Positions 1-11,700 of a stretch of 64,000 nt of DNA are shown in pieces. The stretch comes from Episyrphus balteatus (lineage: Eukaryota > Arthropoda > Insecta > Diptera > Syrphidae). Position numbers and translations under genes: made by a program. Numbering within the stretch: the first letter of the stretch is position 1; the number at the start of each line of letters is the position of its first letter. The notes beneath the pieces are model-generated. The model was not told where the DNA came from, searched no databases, and saw only the letters and a list, made by a program, of their open reading frames with translations. The DNA lies in the NCBI RefSeq assembly GCF_945859705.1, contig NC_079134.1, forward strand, positions 161,793,718 through 161,857,717, written 5' to 3'.

Positions 1-25
1 TGCGCTTCACAAATTCAAACACACA

Positions 26-26
<1 letters not shown>

Positions 27-56
<30 letters not shown>

Positions 57-58
57 CA
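27..58. repeat. (GGCA)8 microsatellite
   Basis: Eight uninterrupted copies of the tetranucleotide GGCA. The following 470 bases are less AT-rich than the rest of the first 10 kb. Confidence 0.95.
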
Positions 59-1729
59 AGAACAGCAAATAGTCAAGTCTAATATAATCTGTTTTCGGTT
101 TATACCTACTCGTAACTCGTAAGTATTCCAAGATCAGATTTGAAGAAGATAACCGCAAGCAGAGCAGCGCGTTTTAGCAAAAATAAAACAAAAAGTAATG
201 ACCAGCTAAAACCGACAAATTTCACACTCATACACAAAATAGATAGACAGACAGAATAGAATAGAAAATTAGGAAGGGAAAGTTTTTTATTTTTCATTTT
301 GTAGCTCAAAATGAATTGACTAATGGCGATAATGACGACATAAGCAGCTTTTTTCTGACCACTAGAGCCCATCAAAATAGCAATAAACCAATAGAACTGC
401 CACACGTTGTGTTTGGCGGCGACTAGCGACGACGACGAGGACGGTGATGATGACAACAGGCGTTTAGTTGGGTGTGTTTTAGCTTCGAATCGGACGTGGT
501 GCAAATTGAGAAAATTCATCTCAAGGTAAAATCAATTTAGACCAATTGAACCAAACAAAACTTGCTAAGACTATTTTTTTGTTGTTGTTGTAACAACTAA
601 CGTCGGTCGCTGTTGGTCGGTTGTTTAGCGGCACACCATCATCATCGCACGAGAGTTGATGTACTTGTTCAAGTACACTACATACATAAATTAAGTTTGA
701 AATAAAAAAAAAAAAAAAACTAAAATTTTGTTGCCATTCATTCATCAGAATCAGAGTGCATTAGCAGCAATAAAATTCACAAACCAACACAGGATGACGC
801 GAATACATTGGATTTATAGATGAATACTTGATTAGAACAGCTTTTTACTGGTTTATAGAACTGGCATAGAAATTTTTTTTTATTTTTAAATGAGAACAAG
901 AGCGATGGTATTTTTTTTTTTAAATTTGTTTTTATGAAATTGAAGTTAAAAGATGAGTCGATTTTTTTTTCTAGTTAGCGGTTATTACTGGATTTTGAGA
1001 TGATAGTGTTGTTTTTCTAAAAGAGTCATAGATTATTTGGTTAGTTTAGAAGCAATTTTGAATTTCTTTCGCATAGTGGTGGAAACTTTTAACTTAATGT
1101 CTGTTCTGCTCCAAATTTGAATTGGAGAAAATTTTCTTTTACACATCCAAGTGAGTTCCTTCGAGACAGATCTTTGTAGTAAATTGAGATGTGACCATAG
1201 AACGGCAAAAAACAAGTGACATCTCAAATATTTATGTCACTAGTACATGAAAGCTACGCATTTCGGTAGTATATGATCGAGGGTTTCCTTAAGTTTGTAC
1301 TGAATCTTCAGGTGGCACTTTTTGAACAGCTAATGTTGTTGTCCCTTAACTTGTAGTGGCACTTAACTTATTTTCTAATATTCGTTCGAATTTGAAAACG
1401 GAAACAAAAATTGAATTCCTACAGATTGAAAACGGTTGTTTTGATTTCCATTCGACTTTTTTGTTGGAAAATATTGCTTTCCAGTAGCAAATTGCTACCC
1501 GGATTGAAAATGGCAAAAATTTGTCGGATTGTAGGTCCGTTTGTTTTTCGAAACAACTATGGATTCGCAAAATGTGTTCGAATACAGAATTTGGAGCAGC
1601 TAAATTTGTAAACTGGAGAAAATAGAATTCGAACGGAAATCAGAACAGCCTTGAATAAGAGATTATTGGTTCGATTGCGCTTTGGTTTTTGAACCTGATG
1701 GCAATTTTTGGAAAAAAATGTCAAGATGG
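59..1729. other. Non-coding sequence, possible 5' flank or UTR of the protease gene
   Basis: No convincing coding exon is visible. The first 530 bases are relatively GC-rich with A-rich, CAA-rich stretches and a donor-like CAAG/GTAAAA at about 525-534. They could be an untranslated first exon of the plus-strand protease whose coding exons begin at 19105, but nothing in the sequence proves that. From 700 on it is low-complexity AT-rich DNA. Confidence 0.25.
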
Positions 1730-1731
1730 TA

Positions 1732-2471
1732 TGGGTGGGTCAAAAAGGTCAAATCAAAATGGCCATTAAGATCGTGAAAATTGAGCATCGCACTTTGATT
1801 AAATTTATTACGAAGCAAGGAAAAAATTTAAAAAAATATTAATGAAGAGATAATAGCTGTTTACCAAGGTTCTGCCGCTTTGTTATCAACTGTGCAAGAA
1901 TGGTGAAGAGAGTTTAAAAGAGGCAAGAAGAGCATAGAAAACGATCAACGCTCAGGCGCCAGCTTCATGGTTTTTCAAGTTTTTGGGATACGGAACAGTT
2001 TTTGCTCATCGATTATAAAGAATAGGTTTACAATATAACTGAATAACACTACAGAACAATTTCTGCATAGATAAAAAATAGGCCATCAAAGAAAAAAAAA
2101 GAGAAAAGTGGACAAAAGGCGATATAGTTTTCTTCAATTCTCAATAATCCTTTTTTGGCGACTGCTTTAAGGTTCTTTATATTCAATCACTCACCTAAGA
2201 ACTCAGATTTGGCCCATCTGAGTATATTTCATTTTCAAAACTGAATAAAGAACTTAAAGAAAAAAAAAAAAAAACCGGTGAAGTTCGGGAATTTGCGCTT
2301 TTTTTCGAGGAGCTTGACCCAAAATTTTTTTTTACAAGGTATTTCTAAACTTTTCTACAAATGTTTAAAATGCATTAGGATTGAGAGAGAATATCATTGT
2401 AAAGAAAAATAAAAATATGTTAAATTTCCTCACTTTCCCTGCCATTCCGCGAACTTTTTGACCTACCCTCG
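1732..2471 (+). mobile_element. Internally deleted, decayed mariner transposon
   Basis: A 740-bp relic flanked by TA (1730-1731 and 2472-2473), with ends sharing GGGTRGGTCAAAAAG in inverted orientation. Plus-strand translation, with frameshifts and stops, gives the mariner transposase N-terminus (IEHRTLIKF, then TVQEW and FKRGKKSIENDQRSG) at about 1776-1966. This is joined directly to the central catalytic block (VFWDTEQFLLIDY, about 1978-2020) and, further on, a degenerate DLAPSEY-like block with SKLNKEL near 2210-2255. A normal mariner is about 1.3 kb, so roughly 500 bp, including the first catalytic Asp region, is missing. It cannot encode an active enzyme. Confidence 0.75.
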
Positions 2472-3178
2472 TAGCAACCACTTGTAATATGTGACAGCAG
2501 GATTTAATAAAATTATATCAAGACAAATATTTTTTCATCAACATACTGTACCTTCTTCAGTATCATAAAATGATTGCTATCAAATCGAATACACAAAAGT
2601 AATTATAGCGCACAATATAAAAAAAAAATACATTTTGCACCACCAAATAAACAATAACAGATTTTGCGCCGATAAAAAAAGTTTGTCTTCCTTGGTGCTT
2701 CCATGCCGTTCGTTTGGTTTTGTAAAGACATTTCCAATGAAATTCTAGACAAAACAATACCTAATCACAAGTGCAATCATATATTGACCTAACCCACTAC
2801 CTACCTACCCACCATAGTTGGTTTATATTATATCCAATCGAAATTCAAGACAATTCACCTAGTTCTGAGCGTTTTATGAATGGTAAATTAGTATCATTGT
2901 AGAGGGTGTTTCTTTTTTTATTTTGTTTATGAATTGATTTCAATCATTTGGTAACATTGGCTTACTGAATCAAAAATTATATCTGTCGGTTCAGTGATTG
3001 ACCTTTATTTCTTTAAATTTGACTTTTTCGTATCATGATACTAGCCAAAAAGGTACCAATTTAAATCGAATATTATTTGCCCAATGATGGACAGAAAAAG
3101 TGAGATTTTGTGGCAGTTGTGGCATTAATATTATCTCATTGATTTGAACTTTCTTAACAGTCAAGATATCAATATAGT

Positions 3179-3187
3179 TTTATCAGA
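3179..3187. repeat. 9-bp target-site duplication, left copy
   Basis: TTTATCAGA occurs here and again at 5814-5822, exactly bracketing the inverted-repeat element. Confidence 0.85.
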
Positions 3188-5813
3188 GGCTCCGTGAAGC
3201 CAGAACTGCGACCTCAAAATTTTTGAACCAAATTTGTCTAATTCGTTTGTCCACCGTTTGTCCATGTTTGTCCACCCAAAATTTTCGTTTGTCCACCCTT
3301 CAAAAAAATTTTAGAGCAAATTCTTTTTTTTTATAGGAAGTCTGAAAAATGAAAAATCGTCTAAAACGCTCAAATTTTGAGATAGGCGTATAAAACCAAC
3401 TGCAATCGTTTGTCCACCTCGAGTTCTATATACATACCAAATATTATCGTTTTTCCACCCCCCGTTTAGGAGCAATTTAAAAAACAAATTTTGCACTGAA
3501 AAATTAAAACTCCCCTAAAATCCCCAAAAATCAATTTTCATCAAAAATTCAAACTGCTGTCGTTTGTCCACCTCGAGTTCTTTACGTATACCAAAAATCA
3601 TCGTTTGTCCACCCTCTGTTTAGGAGATATTCCAAAAAAAATTTTTTATAGCAACTTAAAAAAAAGTACGCATACACCACAGTGTACCTCTACTGAAAAT
3701 TAAAAAGTCCTCAAAAATTATTATTTTTCAAAAATTCAAACGGCAATCGTTTGTCCACCTCGAGAAATGTATACAAACAAAAAATCATCGTTTGTCCACC
3801 CTACGTTTAGGAGATATTCAAAAAACAAAATTTGTACTGAAAAATTCAAAGTCCCAAAAAATCTCCAAAAATTGACTTTTTTCAAAATTTCAAATTTCTG
3901 TCGTTTGTCCACCTCGAGTTCTATACGTATACCAAAAATCGTCGTTTGTCCACCCTACGTTTAAAAGATATTCAAAAAACAAATTTTGTACTGAAAATTT
4001 CAAAGTCCCAAAAAATCTCCAAAAATTGACTTTTTTCAAAATTTCAAATTTCTGTCGTTTGTCCACCTCGAGTTCTACACGTATGCCAAAAATCGTCGTT
4101 TATCCACCCTACGTTTAGAAGATATTCAAAACACAAAATTTGTACTGAAAATTTCAAAGTCCCATAAAATTTCCAAAATTTGACTTTTTTCAAAATTTCA
4201 AATTTCTGTCGTTTGTCCACCTCGAGTTCTATACGTATACCAAAAATCGTCGTTTGTCCACCCTACGTTTAAAAGATATTCAAAAAACAAAATTTGTACT
4301 GAAAATTTCAAAGTCCCATAAAATCTCCAAAATTTGACTTTTTTCAAAATTTTAAATTTCTGTCGTTTGTCCACCTCGAGTTCTACACGTATGCCAAAAA
4401 TCGTCGTTTGTCCACCCTACGTTTAAAAGATATTCAAAAAACAAATTTTGTACTGAAAATTTCAAAGTCCCATAAAATCTCCAAAATTTGACTTTTTTCA
4501 AAATTTAAAAATTCTGTCGTTTGTCCACCTCGAGTTCTACACGTATGCCAAAAATCGTCGTTTGTCCACCCTACGTTTAAAAGATATTCAAAAAACAAAT
4601 TTTGTACTGAAAATTTCAAAGTCCCATAAAATCTCCAAAATTTGACTTTTTTCAAAATTTTAAATTTCTGTCGTTTGTCCACCTCGAGTTCTATACGTAT
4701 ATCAAAAATCGTCGTTTGTCCACCCTACGTTTAAAAGATATTCAAAAAACAAAATTTGTACTGAAAATTTCAAAGTCCCATAAAATCTCCAAAATTTGAC
4801 TTTTTTCAAAATTTTAAATTTCTGTCGTTTGTCCACCTCGAGTTCTATACGTATATCAAAAATCGTCGTTTGTCCACCCTACGTTTAAAAGATATTCAAA
4901 AAACAAAATTTGTACTGAAAATTTCAAAGTCCCATAAAATTTCCAAAATTTGACTTTTTTCAAAATTTAAAAATTCTGTCGTTTGTCCACCTCGAGTTCT
5001 ACACGTATGCCAAAAATCGTCGTTTGTCCACCCTACGTTTAAAAGATATTCAAAAAACAAATTTTGTACTGAAAATTTCAAAGTCCCATAAAATCTCCAA
5101 AATTTGACTTTTTTCAAAATTTCAAATTTCTGTCGTTTGTCCACCTCGAGTTCTATACGTATATCAAAAATCGTCGTTTGTCCACCCTACGTTTAAAAGA
5201 TATTCAAAAAACAAATTTTGTACTGAAAATTTCAAAGTCCCAAAAAATCTCCAAAAATTGACTTTTTTCAAAATTTCAAATTTCTGTCGTTTGTCCACCT
5301 CGAGTTCTACACGTATGCCAAAAATCGTCGTTTGTCCACCCTACGTTTAGAAGATATTCAAAAAACAAATTTTGTACTGAGAAATCGAAACAAAATATTA
5401 CGCATACACCAGAGTGAAAATTTCAAAATCCTCAAAAATTACTTTTTTTCAAAAATTCAAACGGCAATCGTTTTAGGGGATTTTAGGGGAGTTTTAATTT
5501 TTCAGTGCAAAATTTGTTTTTTAAATTGCTCCTAAACGGGAGGTGGAAAAACGATAATATTTGGTATGTATATAGAACTCGAGGTGGACAAACGATTGCA
5601 GTTGGTTTTACACGCCTATCTCAAAATTTGAGCGTTTTAGACGATTTTTCATTTTTCAGACTTCCTATAAAAAAAAAGAATTTGCTCTAAAATTTTTTTG
5701 AAGGGTGGACAAACGAAAATTTTGGGTGGACAAACATGGACGAACGGTGGACAAACGAATTAGACAAATTTGGTTCAAAAATGTTGAGGTCGCAGTTCTG
5801 GCTTCACGGAGCC
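3188..5813. mobile_element. Foldback-like (MULE-related) element with tandem-repeat core
   Basis: A 2.6-kb element whose ends are long inverted repeats of about 339 bp (3188-3526 and 5475-5813), both starting GGCTCCGTGAAGCC. It is bracketed by the 9-bp direct repeat TTTATCAGA. Nearly all of the interior is a tandem array rich in the motif CGTTTGTCCACC. Long inverted repeats built from internal subrepeats plus 9-bp target duplications are the hallmark of Drosophila Foldback/FB-NOF elements, which are related to the Mutator (MULE) superfamily. No transposase frame is present, so it is non-autonomous. Family assignment is by architecture, not by sequence match. Confidence 0.8.
3406..5474. repeat. 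154-bp tandem repeat array
   Basis: The anchor TCGTTTGTCCACCTCGAG recurs at 3406, 3560, 3747, 3901, 4055, 4209, 4363, 4517, 4671, 4825, 4979, 5133 and 5287. Ten consecutive starts from 3901 are spaced exactly 154 bp. The only irregular step (3560 to 3747, 187 bp) contains an extra 33 bp. Subtypes differ at a short segment (ATACGTATACC, ATACGTATATC or ACACGTATGCC). The block at 4434-4682 is almost identical to 4896-5144, offset by 462 bp or three units, suggesting a higher-order repeat. The array lies inside the Foldback-like element. Confidence 0.92.
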
Positions 5814-5822
5814 TTTATCAGA
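5814..5822. repeat. 9-bp target-site duplication, right copy
   Basis: TTTATCAGA, matching 3179-3187. Confidence 0.85.
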
Positions 5823-8800
5823 ACTTAACCAAATAAACACCCTGTAGTCTATGTTATTTCAAATGGCCGTTATAATTTTTTCTCTGACTTATGTGGACTG
5901 AATTTTCTTTCTTCATTTAACTTTTGTTTTGTATAGTGTAAAGAATTACGAGGAAAAAGCATTGCTGTTTTTAATGCACTTTATTGTGACTGGCACGTGG
6001 TTTGTTCTTTTTCTCTTTTCGTCTATGAACTTTCACTTGATGTTTTTCTTTCCTGAAAATGATTAATTTATCAGCTATTTGGCGGAATGGTCTTCCACAT
6101 CAAATTGAAGTACGGGTAAAATAGTCTTCTGCATCAGATTGCTTTTTTCAAATTTCTCAATTTTGGAGGTTTTACCGTAGATAAAGAAAAAAAAAATGTA
6201 ATTAAAAAGCAATTTTAATTTCAATCCTAAACTGTCAGTTTTTCAAAATAAATTAATGTAGAGGAATTGAAAATAGAAGAAAATAAAACAAAATCAAGAT
6301 AAAATTGATTTGATAGGTAGTTAGTTATTGTGCTGAGACAGAGACTTTCTAAGTGGTTTTGATTAATGATTCTTGGATTTCTTTTTTTCTAGATTATGCA
6401 TTCTAGATTACTTAAGAAAATTTACTTAAGAAAATGAAAATAAAATGCACGACTAGGTCACACGAACTTGCTATTAAGTTAAAAATTGTTTAAAATACTA
6501 AAGGTTTTTAAAAAAATTCGCAAAAGAATATTTTTAGTTTAATTAAAACTTACAAAAATAATAAATAATAAAATAATTAAATTTTGAAACATTTTTGAAA
6601 AAAAAAATTTGTATGCCAACAAAATGAAAATAATAACCAACAATATTCACTGACCCGTTTTCAAAAAATTGATTTTTCATAAAAAAATTGAAAATAGAAA
6701 TAATGTGAAAGTAAGACTTTTGGGATTTCCTTTCTAGTTGTTCAAAGTTTATTTGTTCAATGTTTATTTTTTTATTTTTTTTTTTAAATGTGTTCAGGGA
6801 TTCTATTTTATTTAATCTTTTAATCTTACGAATTTTTAAGTCTTGATTTTTTGTTTTTTATAAATTTCTAATATTTTGAAATTATAAACATATTGCAAAT
6901 CCTTGAAATTTCAAAATATGTAGGTTACACACTTTTCTCAAAATCGGATCTAACGATTATGTTCAAAATTTTTGTGCGTAGTATGGAACTTAAGGTCGTA
7001 CTTTTAAAATCAAATAAATATTTTTGAACCTCTACCTGTCATAGAACCGTTTTTTTTTCATTTCTGATATTCTCAAAAACTTGATTTTAACGAAAATATT
7101 TCTTCAATGGCGTCTATCTTAGAAACCGTAACATTTTCGAAAAAAACATTTTTTTTTAAATTTAAATTAGTTTTTGAAACCTTTTTTTATGAAATTCTAT
7201 AAAAAATAAAATTATAATAACTCTCAAAAGGTTAAACATTAGATCTATGTGCATACTTTTCAATTAAATTTACGCATTTACAGATTTAATTAATCTTCGT
7301 GCAAATTAAATTAATCCATTTGCAAATATTCACCTTATATACCGCGAGACATTTTGTTTGTGTATCTTCTGTTCTAAATTGCTCATTATTTTACATATGT
7401 ATTTTTCTCATAGTAAATTTATGTTATGAAAAAATACATTAAATAATATGAAAATTTATGTAAGATCAATTTGATTTGCAAAGGTTTGCTTTTCAAAAAA
7501 AAAAAATAGGTAATTAAATTTGAAAATTTGAACTCAATGTAAAAAAAAACTGCGTACCTAAGTCACTATCGTCGACTTTTCCTCAGACAGATGGCGCTAT
7601 ACATTTTGTATACATCATACAATACAACAAGTTACGGAACCTTTTTTTAACAGACATTTAATTAATTTAAAAAAAAAATTATGGAATCATTTTTGTCCTT
7701 TGAGTGGAATAAAAAAAAAAGATGAGTTTTTCTGTGAATCATGTTTTTGTTGTTATCAAAAATTTTGCGATCTTGCGCCATATCATGATCAAAACTAATT
7801 TCATTAATGTTCGACAAGTACCAATTACCAAATGAGAACGTACAAACAGAAATACTTAAGTCTTGTCGAAAAATAATTTATTTGAAAATTGTTTTGTTGA
7901 AAAAAGATAACAGCTACAATGGCCATAGTACAAATATTTAATTATAATCAACGACATAATACCCTCGCTGCTGATTTCGTTAAACTTTTATTAGACACCT
8001 CAGCCCTTTCTGATTGGCGCGTAATATTAAAAAGGTTTCGATATTAATAACTTTGAACTTGTAGGTAACTTTCTGTTATCACAAGTATACACCTTGCTCT
8101 TGAAATCAAACTTACAAGACATGGTTATCATTTTACCTACAATTTCAACACAAAAAAAAACAGATTGATATCTTTTCGAACCAAAAAACAAAGTGCTAGA
8201 TAAACACTACATGTAATAAAAAAAATAGTCATTACACTTTACGCACACAAATACACATATCCATATGTCGAATGTAAACAAAAGATTTGTTTACAAAAAT
8301 AGAATGATTCATTACTTAAATTTGTGTAAATCGAAATAAATAAAAATACAACATTCCTGAAGAATATCGAAGAACTAACTTTAATGTATAGTATTTCCAT
8401 TTCCAGATATTTTGAAAAACCTTTGTGTATGGAAATTTAAGTGTGACATAGTGAGATTGAAAATAGGCATATAGCTTTGAATGAGGATGCATAACAAGTA
8501 AATAAACAAATAAACAAAAAAACTTAAATGGAACTTTGTTCCAATCGCTTTTGTCTGTTGTATGCAGTATCGATGGCGAGTAAGTGTGATTAACAAATGA
8601 TTCGATTCGAATTTGAATAAAAAAACAAACAAAACGACAAAACAAACAACAATGTAGGTGGCAATTAATTTGTTGATATCAAGGAAACACAATGCACAGC
8701 CCAGGCACACACACATTGATGATTAACGCTTAAAATTAGATGCGTTGATAAAGACTTATGAATAATTCCAATGAAATAGAGTTTTACTTAGACAATGAAG

Positions 8801-9133
8801 CTCCACTGTCTGCAATTGATGCCAAAACAATTAATAACAAGTTTTTTTTTTTTTTTGTCTTTCAATAAAAAATTAACAAATTCATTTAGTAATGGTATTC
8901 AAGTAAAAATGAAATCTAGTATATTGAAGAGCAAATAGGAAAAGGCAAAGAACATGAACATGTAAACTCTCTAGAAAGAGTTTTGAGAATATTATACTTT
9001 TTGTGTGTTCTGTTATGAATGTGTTTGTATTTCTATGGGGTTTTCTTTTTTAACTTGTTATCATCACAGTAGGAAAAGCTTTGAACACTCAAATCTCCGT
9101 ACCAAGTTTTTTAATTCACAATAGCTTTAAGAG
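5823..9133. other. AT-rich presumed intronic DNA with GTCY-element fragments
   Basis: No coding exon seen. Two fragments belong to the dispersed GTCY-microsatellite family found intact at 37.9, 44.6 and 60.1 kb. One is a minus-oriented terminal piece around 6440-6690 (AAAATGCACGACTAGG). The other is a plus-oriented internal piece around 6940-7200 (ATCTAACGATT, then ACCTGTCATAGAACC). Confidence 0.5.
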
Positions 9134-9142
9134 ATACTCATA

Positions 9143-9425
9143 AGGGTGGGTCAAAAAAATCGAAATTCTTTTTTTTTGATTTGGTAGGTACTCGAATATC
9201 TTTAGAATGGTTAGATTAATGAAATTTGCTAAAAAGTCAATTAATAAAAAAATTATTTTTTTTTTAGTAGAAGCTTAATGTAAAAATGGAAAATTGCAAA
9301 GCGGAGGACCTTCCCGTTAATATAAAGAGCTCATATTTGGTGTGTATATTCTAGAGGGGTCTAGCAATCGATTTTTCGGAGTACCAAATCAAAAAAAAGA
9401 ATTTCGATTTTTTTGACCCACCCTA
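9143..9425. mobile_element. MITE with about 45-bp inverted repeats and 9-bp target duplication
   Basis: A 283-bp non-coding element. Its ends read AGGGTGGGTCAAAAAAATCG and continue as a near-perfect inverted repeat of about 45 bp. It is bracketed by the direct repeat ATACTCATA (9134-9142 and 9426-9434). A 9-bp duplication points to the MULE/Foldback group. Related sequence with a matching right end (ACCCACCCTAAT) occurs around 12,060-12,488. Confidence 0.75.
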
Positions 9426-9452
9426 ATACTCATATCTAATTTTTGGTTTATA

Positions 9453-9687
9453 CACTCAGAGAAAAATTAACTATTTTAGTAGTTAAAATCGGGATAGATA
9501 TTTTAAATAGTCATTATTTACTATTTAAATAGTCATATATAACTATTTTAATAGTAAAACTGACTATTTGATAGTTAATTTGGAGAATACGAGTACTTCG
9601 ATTGACTATTAAAACAGTCACAAATAATTATTTTTTTTTGACTATTTTAATAGTTATCCCGCTATTAACTATTTTGTTCTTTGAGTG
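9453..9687. mobile_element. MITE with internal TAGT/ACTA palindromes
   Basis: About 235 bp with imperfect inverted ends CACTCAGAGAA and TTCTTTGAGTG. The interior is packed with short palindromic words such as ACTATTTTAATAGT and GACTATTTGATAGTTA. It starts only 18 bp after the target duplication of the neighbouring MITE. A decayed relative lies at 59,585-59,830. Confidence 0.6.
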
Positions 9688-10245
9688 AGAGTTTTTGAAC
9701 AAAACTTGATTTTTCACGCTGTCTACATGCAGGAAAAAGACATGCAAAAAACAAATATAATCTTTATTAAGTTAAAAAGATTTCTGCATGGTTTTTTTTG
9801 AAAAGAAGATTTCCTTAGTAAATTAAGCGGACAAAGGACACTGGGCATTTTGGCCTAATGGTGTAACACATTGTACGAAAATTAGTCCTTTTGACAAGCC
9901 CCAATAAAATAAATTTAATTTGGAACTATGTTTTTAGATTTTTACTCCAAAATTCTTTAAAATATTATAAAAAATTGTTTTGCTGTTATTTTAGAAAATA
10001 AGGAAACATTGACTAGCTGTATCAGCCGTGTCTTTCGACCGATTTTAAAATTTCTTTCGGTTTTTGAAGTTTCCAATACTAGCTAAACCAGTAAATAAAG
10101 TCGTTTTGGATTTTAAGCACACCCGAAAATCTTTCATTCAAAATACCTATTGTGTTGACAATGGATGACCTCACACATAACATCACTATCTTCCATTCAG
10201 TGATTCAAAATTACTACTAATATTAAAAAAAAAACCCTCAATTTG

Positions 10246-10605
10246 TCACAAAAAAAAATAACATAACACAAACATTAATAATAAACATAAATAATAGGAG
10301 CAACAATACAATAAATTTTCATAATTGATAAAAATCACATAACTTAACGTTGATGACCTGTTTTGGTTGGAATGTAGCATTGTTGTGATCCGCTCCAGCG
10401 GTTGTATGATGTACTTCCACCAAAACCAAACCAAAACAACCACCCAAACATATATTTTATAGCCGACTGCCAACATAACAATACTGTACGCACATTCTAT
10501 CCAATTACCGTAATACACCAACTTTAGGTCGGCCGTTCCATTACAGATAATGTTAATCATTTCCTGGGCTTGTTGTATAGTGTGTTGTCGACACCATGAG
10601 TCCAT
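10246..10605 (-). CDS. Possible small single-pass membrane protein gene, antisense to protease intron
   Basis: An open frame of up to 119 codons on the minus strand, starting at the ATG complementary to 10603-10605. The first 75 residues look protein-like: a Cys- and Gln-containing head, an N-glycosylation site (NGT) near residue 23, then a hydrophobic Trp-rich stretch (YVWVVVLVWFWWKYII, about 52-67) followed by a polar QPLERIT segment. The last 35 residues are lower complexity and may be intron or UTR, since a weak donor (CAG/GTCATC) lies after residue 82. A TATATAG box sits about 105 bp upstream in a locally GC-richer block. I do not recognise the family. It could be a chance frame in a Dipteran intron. 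Confidence 0.35.
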   Translation of the reverse strand: MDSWCRQHTIQQAQEMINIICNGTADLKLVYYGNWIECAYSIVMLAVGYKIYVWVVVLVWFWWKYIIQPLERITTMLHSNQNRSSTLSYVIFINYENLLYCCSYYLCLLLMFVLCYFFL

Positions 10606-10707
10606 GATACAAACTTGATTCCACTATTTTAAGATTTTTTTTTTTATTTTTTTTTCATTCCTCTCCTGTGTATCTCTTTTCGGTGTGAATTATAATTCCT
10701 CCCTCAA

Positions 10708-10714
10708 CTATATA
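10708..10714 (-). promoter_or_regulatory. TATA-like box upstream of the small antisense frame
   Basis: TATATAG on the minus strand, within TATTATATAG, about 105 bp before the ATG of the 10246-10605 frame. The adjoining 10,720-10,870 is unusually GC-rich for this region, as promoters often are here. Confidence 0.3.
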
Positions 10715-11700
10715 ATATGGACGTGGACGATAGGTATCAGAGACGAGATGGGAGACGACCGACAACGTGGTGTTGGTGGAGTAGGCTATTTAGTACAAGA
10801 GTGCTCTCTGGCAAAATAACTGAAGACACTTCTTGCTGTCGGTTTGCCCCTTCCCGTCCATATCGTCAATGTCCGTAAAATTACAAAATCGCTACTGTTT
10901 CGACTTTACTACTCTCGTACACCTACCATATAGCCATATCCATACTATTCCATGTCATTCACAATTTATCAAGTCCACTTAGCATTTGGCTTTGGCTCTC
11001 GAATCTCTCTTCGTCTATAGTTTGAGTTGAGTTGAGTTGGATGACTGACAGTCTAGGGCGAATTAATTATATGTTAACACGAATTTACTGCTTATTGCCG
11101 TATACTAGTTACTGGTTCTGAAGTATTGTAATTTGTAACCAATTTTTGACTCTTTTTTTTTCCTATTTTTTTTGTTTAACTTTTTTTGCTTATCGTTGCT
11201 CAAATGAACAAGGGTACTTAGGAAGCAGCCTAGCCTAAGGAGGGGTATTTTAGGTCAAGACCATAATTGTTGCCGTGCAAATTTCATTTTTTCATGACGA
11301 CTGGAGGACAAAAACCGAATGATTTAATGACTGACTCTGTGTGTGGCTGTGCAAGACTATGGTGTGGTCATTGGACTTTGATGAAGTTAAGGAGTGTCGT
11401 TTTGAACATTAATTTCATACCCAAATTCAAAATAAAAGAGGTTTTAAACATAGACTTGAATTATGTTTGTTGGGTAATCAATAATTGTGTAATACTTCAA
11501 CAATGAAGGAAGAAAAAAAAAACATCATTGGATGTGTTTGAGTTGTGATTCCTTAGTAGGAAAAGTTGTTTTTTTTTTTTAAATATTCTTTCACCACGAG
11601 GCTTTTTTTTTGAACGGTATTAAGCTTACAGTCGATGTTACATAATTTATGTGCAAGAAAAGTCCGAAAAAAGATAGAGGTTCTCTCATTTTGTTGATCT

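Noticed and set aside
106..745. Two minus-strand frames near the window start
   Set aside because: Ser-run and Phe-run rich with no domain; the better reading is non-coding flank or UTR.
4434..5144. Two nearly identical minus-strand 82-codon frames
   Set aside because: They are translations of the 154-bp tandem repeat and recur with it; composition is repeat-driven, not protein-like.
3406..5474. Possible CRISPR array
   Set aside because: Whole 154-bp units repeat with no unique spacers, and the sequence is eukaryotic.
8316..8716. Overlapping minus-strand hydrophobic frames
   Set aside because: Two frames overlap in different registers, are Phe/Tyr/Leu-rich as AT-rich DNA produces, and lack promoter or splice support.
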